From Chitinophagaceae bacterium (GTDB lineage Bacteria > Bacteroidota > Bacteroidia > Chitinophagales > Chitinophagaceae): a DNA stretch of 64,000 bases. The notes beneath the pieces were generated by a model. The model worked only from the letters and a program-made list of their open reading frames with translations. It was not told the origin of the DNA and did not search any database. Shown one piece after another: positions 8,227 to 16,801 of the stretch (positions within the stretch are counted from its first letter, which is position 1; every line of letters starts with the position of its first letter). The DNA is taken from contig JAFKGR010000009.1 of assembly GCA_017307735.1 (NCBI GenBank), positions 62,001 to 126,000 of the forward strand, in the 5' to 3' direction. Made by a program: the position numbers and the translations under genes.

Positions 8227-8248
8227 TGAAAAGGCCGGGATTTTTTTT
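8219..8248 (+). terminator. Attenuator terminator upstream of pheA
   Basis: A perfect eight-pair stem, ATCCCGGC (8219-8226) with GCCGGGAT (8234-8241), a seven-base loop TGAAAAG, and a run of eight T residues, ending only four bases before the pheA ATG. Its position between leader peptide and first gene makes it a regulated terminator. Confidence 0.85.
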
Positions 8249-8252
8249 AATT

Positions 8253-9086
8253 ATGAAAAAGAAAATCGCCATTCAGGGATACGAGGGTAGTTTTCATCAC
8301 CTGGCAGCCATCCGTCATTACGGAGAAGATATAGATCTTATCTGTTGTGACAGGTTTTCTGACGTGGTTCAAAATGTAAGTTCCGACCCCGAATGCAAGG
8401 GCGGAGTCATGGCTATTGAAAACTCGATTGTTGGAAGCATTTTACCAAACTATGGATTGATAGCAAAATCGGGTTTATACATCCCGGGCGAAGTTTATCT
8501 CCAAATCGACCAAAACCTTTTGGTGAATCCGGATGTTCAGTTTGATGAAATCCGTGAAGTACATTCCCATCCAATGGCATTATTGCAATGTGCCGATTTT
8601 TTGGAAAAACAGGATTGGAAAATTGTTTCTACCGAAGATACAGCGCTGAGTGCGCTTCGTGTTCACAAAACAAAATCAAAACATATCGCCGCTATTGCAG
8701 GAAAGTTTGCTGCACAATTATTTAACCTGGAAATCATAAGGCCCAATATCCAGACAAACGGACACAACTATACCCGTTTTTGGATTTTACAGAAAAAGAT
8801 ACAGACTATCGAAACTGCCAATAAGGCGAGTATGGTATTTGTCACCGACCATAGCACCGGCGCCCTTGCCAGGGTTCTTACAGCTATTGCCCAATGCGGT
8901 GTGAATATGACAAAAGTTCAATCTCTTCCTATTCCCGGTACCGATTGGAAATATGCTTTTCATGTGGATTGTGAATTTGCAAACCTGGACAGGTGGCATT
9001 GCGTCCTTGAGGCTATCAAACCTGTTACAGCCAGCATAAAAGTTTATGGAGTTTATACAGATGGAAAAAACTACAAAAATGCCTGA
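8253..9086 (+). CDS. pheA: Prephenate dehydratase with ACT domain
   Basis: Converts prephenate to phenylpyruvate in phenylalanine synthesis. The 277-residue monofunctional form lacks a chorismate mutase domain, which is supplied by the DAHP synthase fusion downstream. The catalytic domain opens IAIQGYEGSFHHLAA and contains MAIENSIVGSI and the NYTRF signature with its catalytic Thr. The C-terminal ACT domain (about 190-265, GALARVLTAIAQCGVNMTKVQS) is the usual site of Phe feedback inhibition. First structural gene of a six-gene operon under the leader-peptide attenuator; the aminotransferase start overlaps its stop. Confidence 0.95.
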   Translation: MKKKIAIQGYEGSFHHLAAIRHYGEDIDLICCDRFSDVVQNVSSDPECKGGVMAIENSIVGSILPNYGLIAKSGLYIPGEVYLQIDQNLLVNPDVQFDEIREVHSHPMALLQCADFLEKQDWKIVSTEDTALSALRVHKTKSKHIAAIAGKFAAQLFNLEIIRPNIQTNGHNYTRFWILQKKIQTIETANKASMVFVTDHSTGALARVLTAIAQCGVNMTKVQSLPIPGTDWKYAFHVDCEFANLDRWHCVLEAIKPVTASIKVYGVYTDGKNYKNA

Positions 9087-10296
9087 ACAAATGGAAACAA
9101 CATTCCCGATCCAAGAAAAAAATCCGGTGAAAGTCGCATTATCTGACCGGCTCAGTGGTGTCAGTGAATATTATTTTGCTACCAAACTCCGTCAGATTGA
9201 AATGATGAACAGAGATGGAAAGCAGGTAATTAATTTGGGAATCGGCAGTCCTGACCAACCCCCACATCCGGTTGTAATAAAAACACTTTATGAAGAAAGC
9301 CTGAAACCAAATCAGCATGGTTATCAAAACTACCGGGGGCATCTTCTATTGAGAGAAGCTGTTGCTAATTGGTATTTGAAATATTATGGTGTGAAGCTGG
9401 ATCCGGCAAAAGAAATTGTTCCCCTGATGGGAAGCAAAGAAGGGTTGATGCACATTTGCATGACTTATATTAATCCGGGAGATGCAGTATTGATTCCCAA
9501 TCCGGGATACCCGACTTATACCAGTGCTGCCCGGATTGCGGGGGCTGAAATTTTGCCTTATACTATTTCGGAAGATACAGGAGAGCCTGATTTTAAATTG
9601 ATTGAAAAACATGAATTATCCAATGTTAAGTTGATGTTTATCAATTACCCGCACATGCCAACAGGTATCAAATGTTCAAAAGATATTTTTCAAAAAATAA
9701 TTGAATTCGGAAGAAGGCATGGGATTTTAATTGTTCATGACAATCCTTACAGTTTTATCCTGAATGATAATCCATTGAGTATTTTTTGTATTGAAGGTGC
9801 CAAAGATGTTGCTGTTGAATTGAATTCGCTTAGTAAAAGCCATAATATGGCAGGATGGAGGATTGGATTTCTCCTAGCCCGGGAAGACAGAATTTCGGAG
9901 GTGATGAAGTTTAAAAGCAATATGGATAGCGGAATGTTTTTGCCTTTGCAATTGGCAGCAGCCAAAGCATTAACTCTGGGAAAAGAATGGTATGATTCTG
10001 TGAATAAAGTTTATGGAAGGCGCAGGGAAAAGGTGTATCAGTTAATGGATTTGCTTGGTGCTAAATATGCAACCAACCGTTCGGGTTTGTTTGTCTGGGC
10101 AAAGATTCCGGATAGGTATGAATCGGCTTTTGAACTAAGTGATAAAGTTTTGGAATCGGCAAATGTGTTTATTACACCTGGTGGTATATTTGGCTCAACG
10201 GGTGACAGATTTATCAGAATCAGCCTTTGCGCTAAAGAGGACGTAATCGAAAATGCAATCGGGATAATTAAAAATGCAGGAGGTTTAATAAAATGA
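9079..10296 (+). CDS. PLP-dependent aminotransferase (class I/II), aromatic operon
   Basis: A 405-residue fold-type I aminotransferase expected to convert phenylpyruvate and 4-hydroxyphenylpyruvate (or prephenate) to the amino acids, judging by the operon. It shows INLGIGSPDQPPHP near the N-terminus, NPGYPTYTSAARIAG, and the PLP lysine Lys253 in SLSKSHNMAGWRIGF. The start is uncertain among ATGs at 9046, 9061, 9079 and 9091; 9079 is used because it overlaps the pheA stop by 8 bp, a common coupling arrangement. Its stop overlaps the tyrA start (ATGA). The family also includes LL-diaminopimelate aminotransferases, so substrate assignment rests on context. Confidence 0.88.
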   Translation: MPEQMETTFPIQEKNPVKVALSDRLSGVSEYYFATKLRQIEMMNRDGKQVINLGIGSPDQPPHPVVIKTLYEESLKPNQHGYQNYRGHLLLREAVANWYLKYYGVKLDPAKEIVPLMGSKEGLMHICMTYINPGDAVLIPNPGYPTYTSAARIAGAEILPYTISEDTGEPDFKLIEKHELSNVKLMFINYPHMPTGIKCSKDIFQKIIEFGRRHGILIVHDNPYSFILNDNPLSIFCIEGAKDVAVELNSLSKSHNMAGWRIGFLLAREDRISEVMKFKSNMDSGMFLPLQLAAAKALTLGKEWYDSVNKVYGRRREKVYQLMDLLGAKYATNRSGLFVWAKIPDRYESAFELSDKVLESANVFITPGGIFGSTGDRFIRISLCAKEDVIENAIGIIKNAGGLIK

Positions 10297-11132
10297 AAGT
10301 AGCGATTATAGGTACAGGATTGATAGGAGGATCAATGGCTTTGAAATTGAGAGCAGCCGGAATGGGCGATTTATTTATTGGGGTTGAAAAAGATCCTGAA
10401 CATGCTAAAAAAGCTATTGAGAGAAAAATTGTGGATGAGGTTTTATCCCTCGAAGAGGCAATTGAAAATTCTGATTTGATCATCCTGTCAATTCCGGTTG
10501 ACCAATCATTAAGCGAAATAGAGTATATTTTGAATCAAACTGATAAACAAATTGTTATGGATGTTGGTTCAACTAAAAAGGAAATATGCGAGGTGATTAA
10601 AAACCACCCGGGAAGAGATCGCTTTGTGGCCACCCATCCCATGTGGGGAACTGAATATAGCGGTCCTGAAGCTGCCATCATAAATAGTTTCAGTGGAAAT
10701 TCAGTAGTGATTTGCGAAAAGGAGAAATCGAATGCAGATGCCCTGAAAACCGTTGAAAAAGTTTATTCAGTTTTGGGAATGAGAATAGTTTATATGGATA
10801 CTAATGCCCACGATCTCCATGCGGCTTATGTCAGTCATATTTCACATATCACATCTTTTGCATTGGCAAATACTGTTCTTGAAAAAGAAAAGGAAGACAG
10901 CGCCATTTTTGAAATGGCCAGTGCCGGTTTTGAAAGCACAGTGCGATTGGCAAAAAGTAATCCTGATATGTGGCTGCCTATTTTTCAGCAAAACCGCGAA
11001 AATGTGTTGGATGTATTGAACGAACATATTTCACAATTAAAAAAATTCCGTAGTTGTTTTGAAAAAGACAACTATGAATACATGAGAACTTTAATTGAAA
11101 GTGCCAATAAAATAAAAAAAATCATTAAATAG
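10293..11132 (+). CDS. tyrA: Prephenate dehydrogenase
   Basis: Oxidatively decarboxylates prephenate (or arogenate) toward tyrosine. The 279-residue protein starts with the NAD(P) Rossmann loop AIIGTGLIGGSMALKL, has ATHPMWGTEYSGPEAA with the conserved catalytic-region His, and an all-helical C-terminal dimerisation domain around HAAYVSHISHITSFAL. No ACT domain is present, so control is probably through the attenuator and the other enzymes. Its ATG overlaps the aminotransferase stop; DAHP synthase follows after 7 bp. Confidence 0.93.
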   Translation: MKVAIIGTGLIGGSMALKLRAAGMGDLFIGVEKDPEHAKKAIERKIVDEVLSLEEAIENSDLIILSIPVDQSLSEIEYILNQTDKQIVMDVGSTKKEICEVIKNHPGRDRFVATHPMWGTEYSGPEAAIINSFSGNSVVICEKEKSNADALKTVEKVYSVLGMRIVYMDTNAHDLHAAYVSHISHITSFALANTVLEKEKEDSAIFEMASAGFESTVRLAKSNPDMWLPIFQQNRENVLDVLNEHISQLKKFRSCFEKDNYEYMRTLIESANKIKKIIK

Positions 11133-11139
11133 CATAACA

Positions 11140-12228
11140 ATGACAACAGAAACAGAGTCTATGAAACCGTCTATTCTTGACAAGTGGAAAAAACGCCCGC
11201 TTATTATCAGCGGCCCATGCAGCGCTGAAACTGAGGAACAGGTTCTGAAGATTTCAAAGGATCTTGCAGAAACCGGTAAAGTGGATATTATGAGGGCAGG
11301 AATCTGGAAACCCAGAACGAAACCCGGCATGTTTGAAGGAGTTGGTGTGAAAGCTTTGCCATGGTTGATAAAGGCAAGACAAATTACCGGCCTTCCGGTT
11401 GCAGTGGAAGTGGCTACAGCCCGGCACGTGGAAAACTGTCTCCAGTTTGGTGTAGATGTCGTATGGATAGGTGCACGTACAACTGTAAATCCATTCAGTG
11501 TTCAGGAAGTGTGTGATGCTTTGAAAGGAACAGACATTCCGGTTCTGATTAAAAATCCGATTAACCCTGATCTGGAACTCTGGTGTGGCGGAATTGAAAG
11601 ACTTAAAAAAGCAGGTATAAAGCACATCGGAATGATCCACCGTGGCTTTTCAAGTTATGGCCATACAGAATTCAGAAATGCTCCGATGTGGCAACTGCCC
11701 ATCGAGATGAAGAGGAGATATCCTGATATGCTGATCCTTTGTGACCCTTCACATATTTGCGGAAACCGTACAGGACTTCACTCTGTGGCGCAGAAAAGTA
11801 TTGATCTGGGATTTGGCGGATTGATGATTGAATCTCATCCGGATCCTGATAATGCATGGAGCGATGCCCGCCAGCAAATTACAGCGGATACCCTCGTCTC
11901 TCTGTTGTCCTCGCTTGTCTGGAGAGATGAAACAAGCCATGAAAAAGAATTTCTCAATGCCCTTGCAACACTTCGTGAGCAAATCAATCAACTGGATGAT
12001 GAATTGATGCTCCTGGTAAGCCAGCGTATGAGGATCGCCGATAAGATTGGGATTTATAAGAAAGAAAATAAAATCACCATATTACAAACCCAGCGTTGGA
12101 ATGAAATTTTGGGTAAAGCCATTGCCAGAGGCGAAAAACTGGGCTTGAGTAAAGATTTTATTACAAAATACTTCGATGCGATTCACATGGAAAGTATCAA
12201 TCATCAAAACAAAATAATGAATGAGTAA
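11140..12228 (+). CDS. Bifunctional DAHP synthase / chorismate mutase
   Basis: A 362-residue fusion. Residues about 15-265 are a type I-beta DAHP synthase condensing phosphoenolpyruvate and erythrose 4-phosphate: LIISGPCSAET, RAGIWKPRTKPGMFEG, IKNPINPD, MIHRGFSSYG and CDPSHICGNR are all present. Residues about 270-355 are an AroQ-type chorismate mutase (LREQINQLDDELMLLVSQRM, then DKIGIYKKENK) at the C-terminus. The same order is known from Porphyromonas. The fused mutase makes prephenate for PheA and TyrA in the same operon and usually mediates prephenate feedback on the synthase. Its last bases overlap the aroB start by 8 bp. Confidence 0.95.
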   Translation: MTTETESMKPSILDKWKKRPLIISGPCSAETEEQVLKISKDLAETGKVDIMRAGIWKPRTKPGMFEGVGVKALPWLIKARQITGLPVAVEVATARHVENCLQFGVDVVWIGARTTVNPFSVQEVCDALKGTDIPVLIKNPINPDLELWCGGIERLKKAGIKHIGMIHRGFSSYGHTEFRNAPMWQLPIEMKRRYPDMLILCDPSHICGNRTGLHSVAQKSIDLGFGGLMIESHPDPDNAWSDARQQITADTLVSLLSSLVWRDETSHEKEFLNALATLREQINQLDDELMLLVSQRMRIADKIGIYKKENKITILQTQRWNEILGKAIARGEKLGLSKDFITKYFDAIHMESINHQNKIMNE

Positions 12229-13258
12229 CAAAGTGGAAGAGTCATCAATAACAATTGACTCGGGGATTGTGGAATGTTATTATCATTTTTCTGTAGAAAG
12301 AATCAAAGCTCATTATCCAAACGAGAGGCTGATTTTTATTACCGATGAAAATGTTTATAAATCACATGCTGAAATATTTCCGGTAGGTGATACCATCATT
12401 TTTCCGGCGGGAGAGGAGAATAAGAATCTTGAAACCGTGGGCAGAGTGATTGATGAATTGCATGAAATTGATGCCGGGAGAAATGACCGCATTATTGGTG
12501 TAGGTGGCGGTGTGGTTACGGATTTGTCGGGATTTGTGGCCTCTATTTATTTGAGAGGATTAAAGTTTTCATTTGCCCCCACTTCTGTTCTGGCAATGGT
12601 TGATGCAGCTATTGGTGGAAAAAACGGAGTTGATTCCGGACAAATAAAAAATCAGATTGGTGTTATTCGTCAACCCGATGCTTTATTTTTTGATTTCACT
12701 CTTCTCAGATCATTGCCCTCCGAAGAATGGGTGAGTGGTTTTGGTGAAATTATCAAACATGCCTGCATAAAAGATGCGGAAATGTTTCATTACCTCGAAA
12801 ACCACAGGCTGGAAGATTTGGGAAATAACCCCGGAGCATTTGCCCGGCTGGTTCAAAAAAATGTAAACATTAAACTTAATGTAGTTGCACAGGATGAACT
12901 GGAAACCAATGCGAGAAGGATTTTAAATTTTGGACATACGCTGGCCCATGCAATAGAAACTCTGAATAAATTACCCCATGGTTTGGCTGTGTCTGTCGGA
13001 ATCGTATTTGCCTGCAAAGTTTCAGAAAGACTCACAGGTTTCGATCCGAAGAAAACCGAAAAAATAGTTGATCTTTTGCAACAATACCATCTTCCTGTTT
13101 CGGCCGGTTTTGATAAGGAAGCTGCGTGGAATCTGGTCAGCTTTGATAAAAAGAAATCAGGAGATTCAATTTACTTTGTTGTGTTGGAAGATATTGGTAA
13201 AGGGGTCATTAAAAAGATTTCTCTTGAAAATCTGAAAGACCTGTTTTTTGAAATTTAA
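12221..13258 (+). CDS. aroB: 3-dehydroquinate synthase
   Basis: Second step of the shikimate pathway, cyclising DAHP to 3-dehydroquinate with NAD and a divalent metal. The 345-residue protein contains GVGGGVVTDLSGFVASIYLRG (NAD site, shortened here as GGGVVTD), PTSVLAMVDAAIGGKNGVD, and the metal ligands in GFGEIIKHA (Glu), LNFGHTLAHAIE (His) and the later LPHGLAV (His). It starts inside the end of the DAHP synthase-mutase gene and is followed after 15 bp by aroA. Confidence 0.95.
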   Translation: MSNKVEESSITIDSGIVECYYHFSVERIKAHYPNERLIFITDENVYKSHAEIFPVGDTIIFPAGEENKNLETVGRVIDELHEIDAGRNDRIIGVGGGVVTDLSGFVASIYLRGLKFSFAPTSVLAMVDAAIGGKNGVDSGQIKNQIGVIRQPDALFFDFTLLRSLPSEEWVSGFGEIIKHACIKDAEMFHYLENHRLEDLGNNPGAFARLVQKNVNIKLNVVAQDELETNARRILNFGHTLAHAIETLNKLPHGLAVSVGIVFACKVSERLTGFDPKKTEKIVDLLQQYHLPVSAGFDKEAAWNLVSFDKKKSGDSIYFVVLEDIGKGVIKKISLENLKDLFFEI

Positions 13259-13273
13259 TATTTATCAGTTTTC

Positions 13274-14560
13274 ATGGAAGTAAAAATTTTACCCTCTTCC
13301 CTTCATGGAATTATTGATGCACCTGCAAGCAAAAGTTTCACTCAGCGGGCTTGTGCGGCTGCACTCATAACCCACGGCACTTCTGTAATTGATCTGGCTG
13401 GCCACAGCAATGATGAGAAGGCTGCTATAAATATTATCAGAAAATTAGGGGCGACTGTTGAAACTGACGGGCGTGTAATCCGCGTAGTATCCAACGATCA
13501 TATTTATAAATATCGTGACACCCGCCGCAGTCTCGTTATCAATTGCGGAGAAAGCGGGTTGAGTACAAGAATGTTTGCGCCCATTGTTTCTCTTTTCAAT
13601 TTTGATATCACACTAAAAGGAGAGGGTAGCATAGTTAAACGCCCGATGGATTTTTTTGAAAAATATTTGCCCAGGCTCGGTGTAGAGGTCAGTTCGAACG
13701 GCGGCAGACTTCCAATCACTTTTCGCGGGCCATTGAATCCTAAAAATATTACCGTGAGCGGCGAATTGAGTTCACAATTTTTGACAGGATTATTATTTGC
13801 TTATGCAAAGGCTGCCACAAAACCGGTATCCATAAAAGTAAAAGACCTGAAAAGCAAACCTTATATAGATTTGACGGTATCGGTTCTCAATCATTTCGGT
13901 TTTAATGTGACCAATGCGAATTATGAATCTTTCCAGATTTTACCTCAAAAAGAATCTCCTCTAAATGCCATTCATTATACCGTTGAAGGTGACTGGAGCA
14001 ATGCAGCTTTTCTTTTGGTGGCAGGTGTTTTATCAGGCCATGTAACTTTGAGAGGGATGAATACGGAATCTCTTCAGGGAGACAAGGAAATATTGAAGGC
14101 ACTGTATCTGGCCGGAGGCGACATAAAGATTTCCAGGAAACAGATCATAGCCCAAAAGAGCAAACTGAAGCCATTTGATTTTGATGCTACCCAATGCCCG
14201 GATCTTTTTCCACCACTTGTTGCACTTGCTGCCTATTGCAATGGAACCAGCACAATTACCGGAGTATTGAGACTTCTTCATAAAGAAAGTAACAGGGCCA
14301 TTGCCTTGCGCGATGAATTTGGCAAAATGAATGTACCTATTGAAATCAACGGGGATTTCATGAAGGTGAGAGGAGGTATGCAGGTTAAAGGAGCTAAAGT
14401 GAACTCACACCATGACCACAGAATAGCCATGGCCTGTGCTGTTGCAGCGTTGGCTGCCAAAGGCCAAACTATCATTTCCGGGGCAGAAGCGGTGGCGAAA
14501 TCTTATCCCGATTTTTATCACGACATCAAAAAAGCCGGCGCCAATTGCAGTGGATTTTGA
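13274..14560 (+). CDS. aroA: 3-phosphoshikimate 1-carboxyvinyltransferase (EPSP synthase)
   Basis: Transfers enolpyruvyl from PEP to shikimate 3-phosphate. The 428-residue length is normal. ASKSFTQRACAAA is the shikimate-phosphate loop (SKS-x-x-QR), INCGESGLSTRMFAP corresponds to the PEP-binding NAGTAMR region in a diverged form typical of this phylum, and SHHDHRIAMACAVAAL plus SYPDFYHDI close the active site. Last gene of the operon; it runs convergently into the YbdK-like gene with only 2 bp between stops and no obvious terminator. aroC, aroE and aroK are not in this window. Confidence 0.94.
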   Translation: MEVKILPSSLHGIIDAPASKSFTQRACAAALITHGTSVIDLAGHSNDEKAAINIIRKLGATVETDGRVIRVVSNDHIYKYRDTRRSLVINCGESGLSTRMFAPIVSLFNFDITLKGEGSIVKRPMDFFEKYLPRLGVEVSSNGGRLPITFRGPLNPKNITVSGELSSQFLTGLLFAYAKAATKPVSIKVKDLKSKPYIDLTVSVLNHFGFNVTNANYESFQILPQKESPLNAIHYTVEGDWSNAAFLLVAGVLSGHVTLRGMNTESLQGDKEILKALYLAGGDIKISRKQIIAQKSKLKPFDFDATQCPDLFPPLVALAAYCNGTSTITGVLRLLHKESNRAIALRDEFGKMNVPIEINGDFMKVRGGMQVKGAKVNSHHDHRIAMACAVAALAAKGQTIISGAEAVAKSYPDFYHDIKKAGANCSGF

Positions 14561-14562
14561 AC

Positions 14563-15678
14563 TCAGGATATTCCGTTCAGAAATTGCGAATGAATATAAT
14601 CCACTACCGAAATCATACTTTTTGTCTGTTCAAAAGTTTTGATTTGCCTGTCGGCACCGGTCCCGTTTTCCAGAATAGTGTGGATATTATTTACCGTATT
14701 TCTGATACCGAGCGGACCTGTTACATCATCGATAAAATCGAGTAATTCATAAATGAGCACACGGGTATTTACTTCTGTCTCTTTTCCAAAATCTATCAGG
14801 CTGCCTTCAATTCCATATCTGCTGGCCCTCCATTTGTTTTCATTGATGAGCATACGCGGATAAATGATGAAGTTCAGATTCTCCATCCTGAGCTTGTAAA
14901 TTTTGGCACAAATTCCCTGAAACAAGGCTGCGATCAGGATTGTTTCTTCAACAGTTAATGGTATGTCACAAATCCGGAATTCAACCGTATTGAAAAATGG
15001 ATGAACCCTGAGATCCCACCAGATTTTTTTTGCATTGTCAATGCAATTGGTTTTGACCAATAATTTTACATAATTATCATAATCCTCAATACTTGCAAAA
15101 TAATCAGGGATACCGGTTCTCGGAAACTTATCAAAAATTTTTGATCTGAAAGATTTATAACCTGTCAGCCTGCCTTCCCAGAATGGAGAATTGGTACTCA
15201 GTGCATAAATATGAGGCAAAAAATACCGGGCGGAATTTGCTATGTGGATTGCCATCTGGCGGCTTTCCATTCCCACATGCACATGCAATCCGAAAATCAG
15301 ATTGCTTCTTGCGGCTTCCTGTAATTCCTTAATGATTTCGCTGTATCTTGAATGAGGTGTTATCAATTGACTTTCCCAATGGCTGAATGGATGTGTACCC
15401 GATGCTCCCACCCATAACCCCATACTTTCAGCAATACCACTGATGGTGCGCCGAAGGTTACTGACATCCATAAAAGCATCATCAATATTCTGGCAAATGT
15501 CAGTGCCCACTTCCACCACAGCCTGGTGCATTTCGGCTTTTACCCGGTCTTTGATAACTTTTTCACCTTCCTGCACAATTTTTTGTTCATGACTTTTCAG
15601 TTCTCTGGTTTCCGGATCAATCACCATGTATTCTTCTTCGATACCAATGGTAAATTGCTTGTAGTTTAGTTTTGACAT
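14563..15678 (-). CDS. YbdK-type carboxylate-amine ligase (GCS2 family)
   Basis: A 371-residue member of the glutamate-cysteine ligase family 2, which forms amide bonds from a carboxylate and an amine using ATP. FTIGIEEEYMVIDPETREL is the acidic metal/ATP segment, HVHVGME holds the conserved His pair, and FNTVEFRICDIPLTVEE the second acidic cluster. E. coli YbdK has weak gamma-glutamylcysteine synthase activity, but natural substrates are unknown. The ATG at 15678 is preferred to one three codons upstream, by fit to the MSKLNYKQFTIG family start. It lies 31 bp after the ATP-grasp gene, so the two ligases are probably co-transcribed. Confidence 0.87.
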   Translation of the reverse strand: MSKLNYKQFTIGIEEEYMVIDPETRELKSHEQKIVQEGEKVIKDRVKAEMHQAVVEVGTDICQNIDDAFMDVSNLRRTISGIAESMGLWVGASGTHPFSHWESQLITPHSRYSEIIKELQEAARSNLIFGLHVHVGMESRQMAIHIANSARYFLPHIYALSTNSPFWEGRLTGYKSFRSKIFDKFPRTGIPDYFASIEDYDNYVKLLVKTNCIDNAKKIWWDLRVHPFFNTVEFRICDIPLTVEETILIAALFQGICAKIYKLRMENLNFIIYPRMLINENKWRASRYGIEGSLIDFGKETEVNTRVLIYELLDFIDDVTGPLGIRNTVNNIHTILENGTGADRQIKTFEQTKSMISVVDYIHSQFLNGIS

Positions 15679-15709
15679 GCGCCCCAAAAATTTATTCCTT
15701 GAATTTTAT

Positions 15710-16663
15710 TTAAAATAATTTCTCCCGGCTGATTCCTTTTTTTACGAATTCACCCCAGGTCAGATTGTCTTTGCCATCTTCCTGTTGTTGTGCACGTTCA
15801 ATGGCATAGGTTGCTGCGGTTTCAACTACCCAGTCAAAGTTTTCCTGGCCCACACTGGTGACTTCGGCATCCGGTGCCGGGTTTCCGAAATCAATGGCAT
15901 AGGGTACGCCATTTCTTACTGCCAATTCCACCGTATTAAAATCATAACCCAGGTATTTGCAAATCCTGATTACAATATCGCTCATCAAATTGTACCTCTC
16001 TTCTGTTGGTTTAAAATCGGCTACATATCTGAGATGGTGCGGGTTTCGTGGTTCATAAGGCATGATACGGACATATTTGCCCCCGATGCAATAACAGCGG
16101 TAATATTCTTCAAAAACAATTTCTTCCTGGAGCATCATTACAAGCTGGCCCGTCTCCCCGTGTTTTGTAAAGAAATCATCCACATTCGATACTTTATAAA
16201 CACTTTTCCAGCCTCCGCCGGCATGAGGTTTCATGTAGGCGGGAAATCCGATATAATTAAAAATAGCTTCCCAATCCAGCGGGTAGGTCAGATTGGAAAA
16301 GGATTGGTCAGAGGTATCATCCGGCATTTTATTGGAAGGGAGGATAACCGTTTTCGGAACAGGCACATTTATTTTTGTGGCCAATGCATTGTTGAAAAAT
16401 TTTTCATCGGCGCTCCACCAGAAGGGATTGTTGATAACCGCCGTGCCACAGATGGCAGCGTTCTTGAGAAAGGCTCTGTAAAATGGGATGTCTTGTGAAA
16501 TCCGATCGATGATAACAGCATATCCGCAGTTTTCGCCCTGCATCACTTTGTCAATCTTTACAGGTTCGGCAATTATGCCGGCTACTTTTTTTTCGTTTAC
16601 GCGATTGACAAACGCTTCAGGAAAACTTCTTTCCTTACCAAACAGAATTCCGATTTTTTTCAT
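15710..16663 (-). CDS. ATP-grasp ligase-like protein
   Basis: A 317-residue ATP-grasp protein. The N-terminal domain begins KKIGILFGKERSFPEAF; the ATP-grasp core shows FPAYMKPHAGGGWKSVYKV (nucleotide lysine and glycine-rich loop), LQEEIVFEEYYRCYCIGG, and NTVELAVRNGVPYAIDFGNP, carrying the acidic metal ligands in a slightly altered DFGNP form. ATP-grasp enzymes of this sort join an acyl-phosphate to an amine or thiol. It precedes the GCS2 ligase on the same strand and is divergent from an esterase. The product of the pair is unknown. Confidence 0.82.
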   Translation of the reverse strand: MKKIGILFGKERSFPEAFVNRVNEKKVAGIIAEPVKIDKVMQGENCGYAVIIDRISQDIPFYRAFLKNAAICGTAVINNPFWWSADEKFFNNALATKINVPVPKTVILPSNKMPDDTSDQSFSNLTYPLDWEAIFNYIGFPAYMKPHAGGGWKSVYKVSNVDDFFTKHGETGQLVMMLQEEIVFEEYYRCYCIGGKYVRIMPYEPRNPHHLRYVADFKPTEERYNLMSDIVIRICKYLGYDFNTVELAVRNGVPYAIDFGNPAPDAEVTSVGQENFDWVVETAATYAIERAQQQEDGKDNLTWGEFVKKGISREKLF

Positions 16664-16801
16664 GAGAAAGATTTTTGATAAAAATTTGTGTCAATTAATT
16701 TTTCGTTAGAAGTACCCTATAAAATTAATTGTAAAATGTGTTGAATATAAAAAGTTTTTGAAATTCATAATTCAAAAAGTTTATTTTTACTTTGACACTT
16801 T

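Noticed and set aside
8166..8248. Treating the pheA terminator as an ordinary terminator of the upstream lipoprotein gene
   Set aside because: That gene already has its own strong terminator at 8009-8040, and the second lies after a separate promoter and leader ORF.
15785..16498. 237-codon plus-strand frame opposite the ATP-grasp gene
   Set aside because: It is antisense to a clear ATP-grasp coding sequence and its translation lacks any family pattern.
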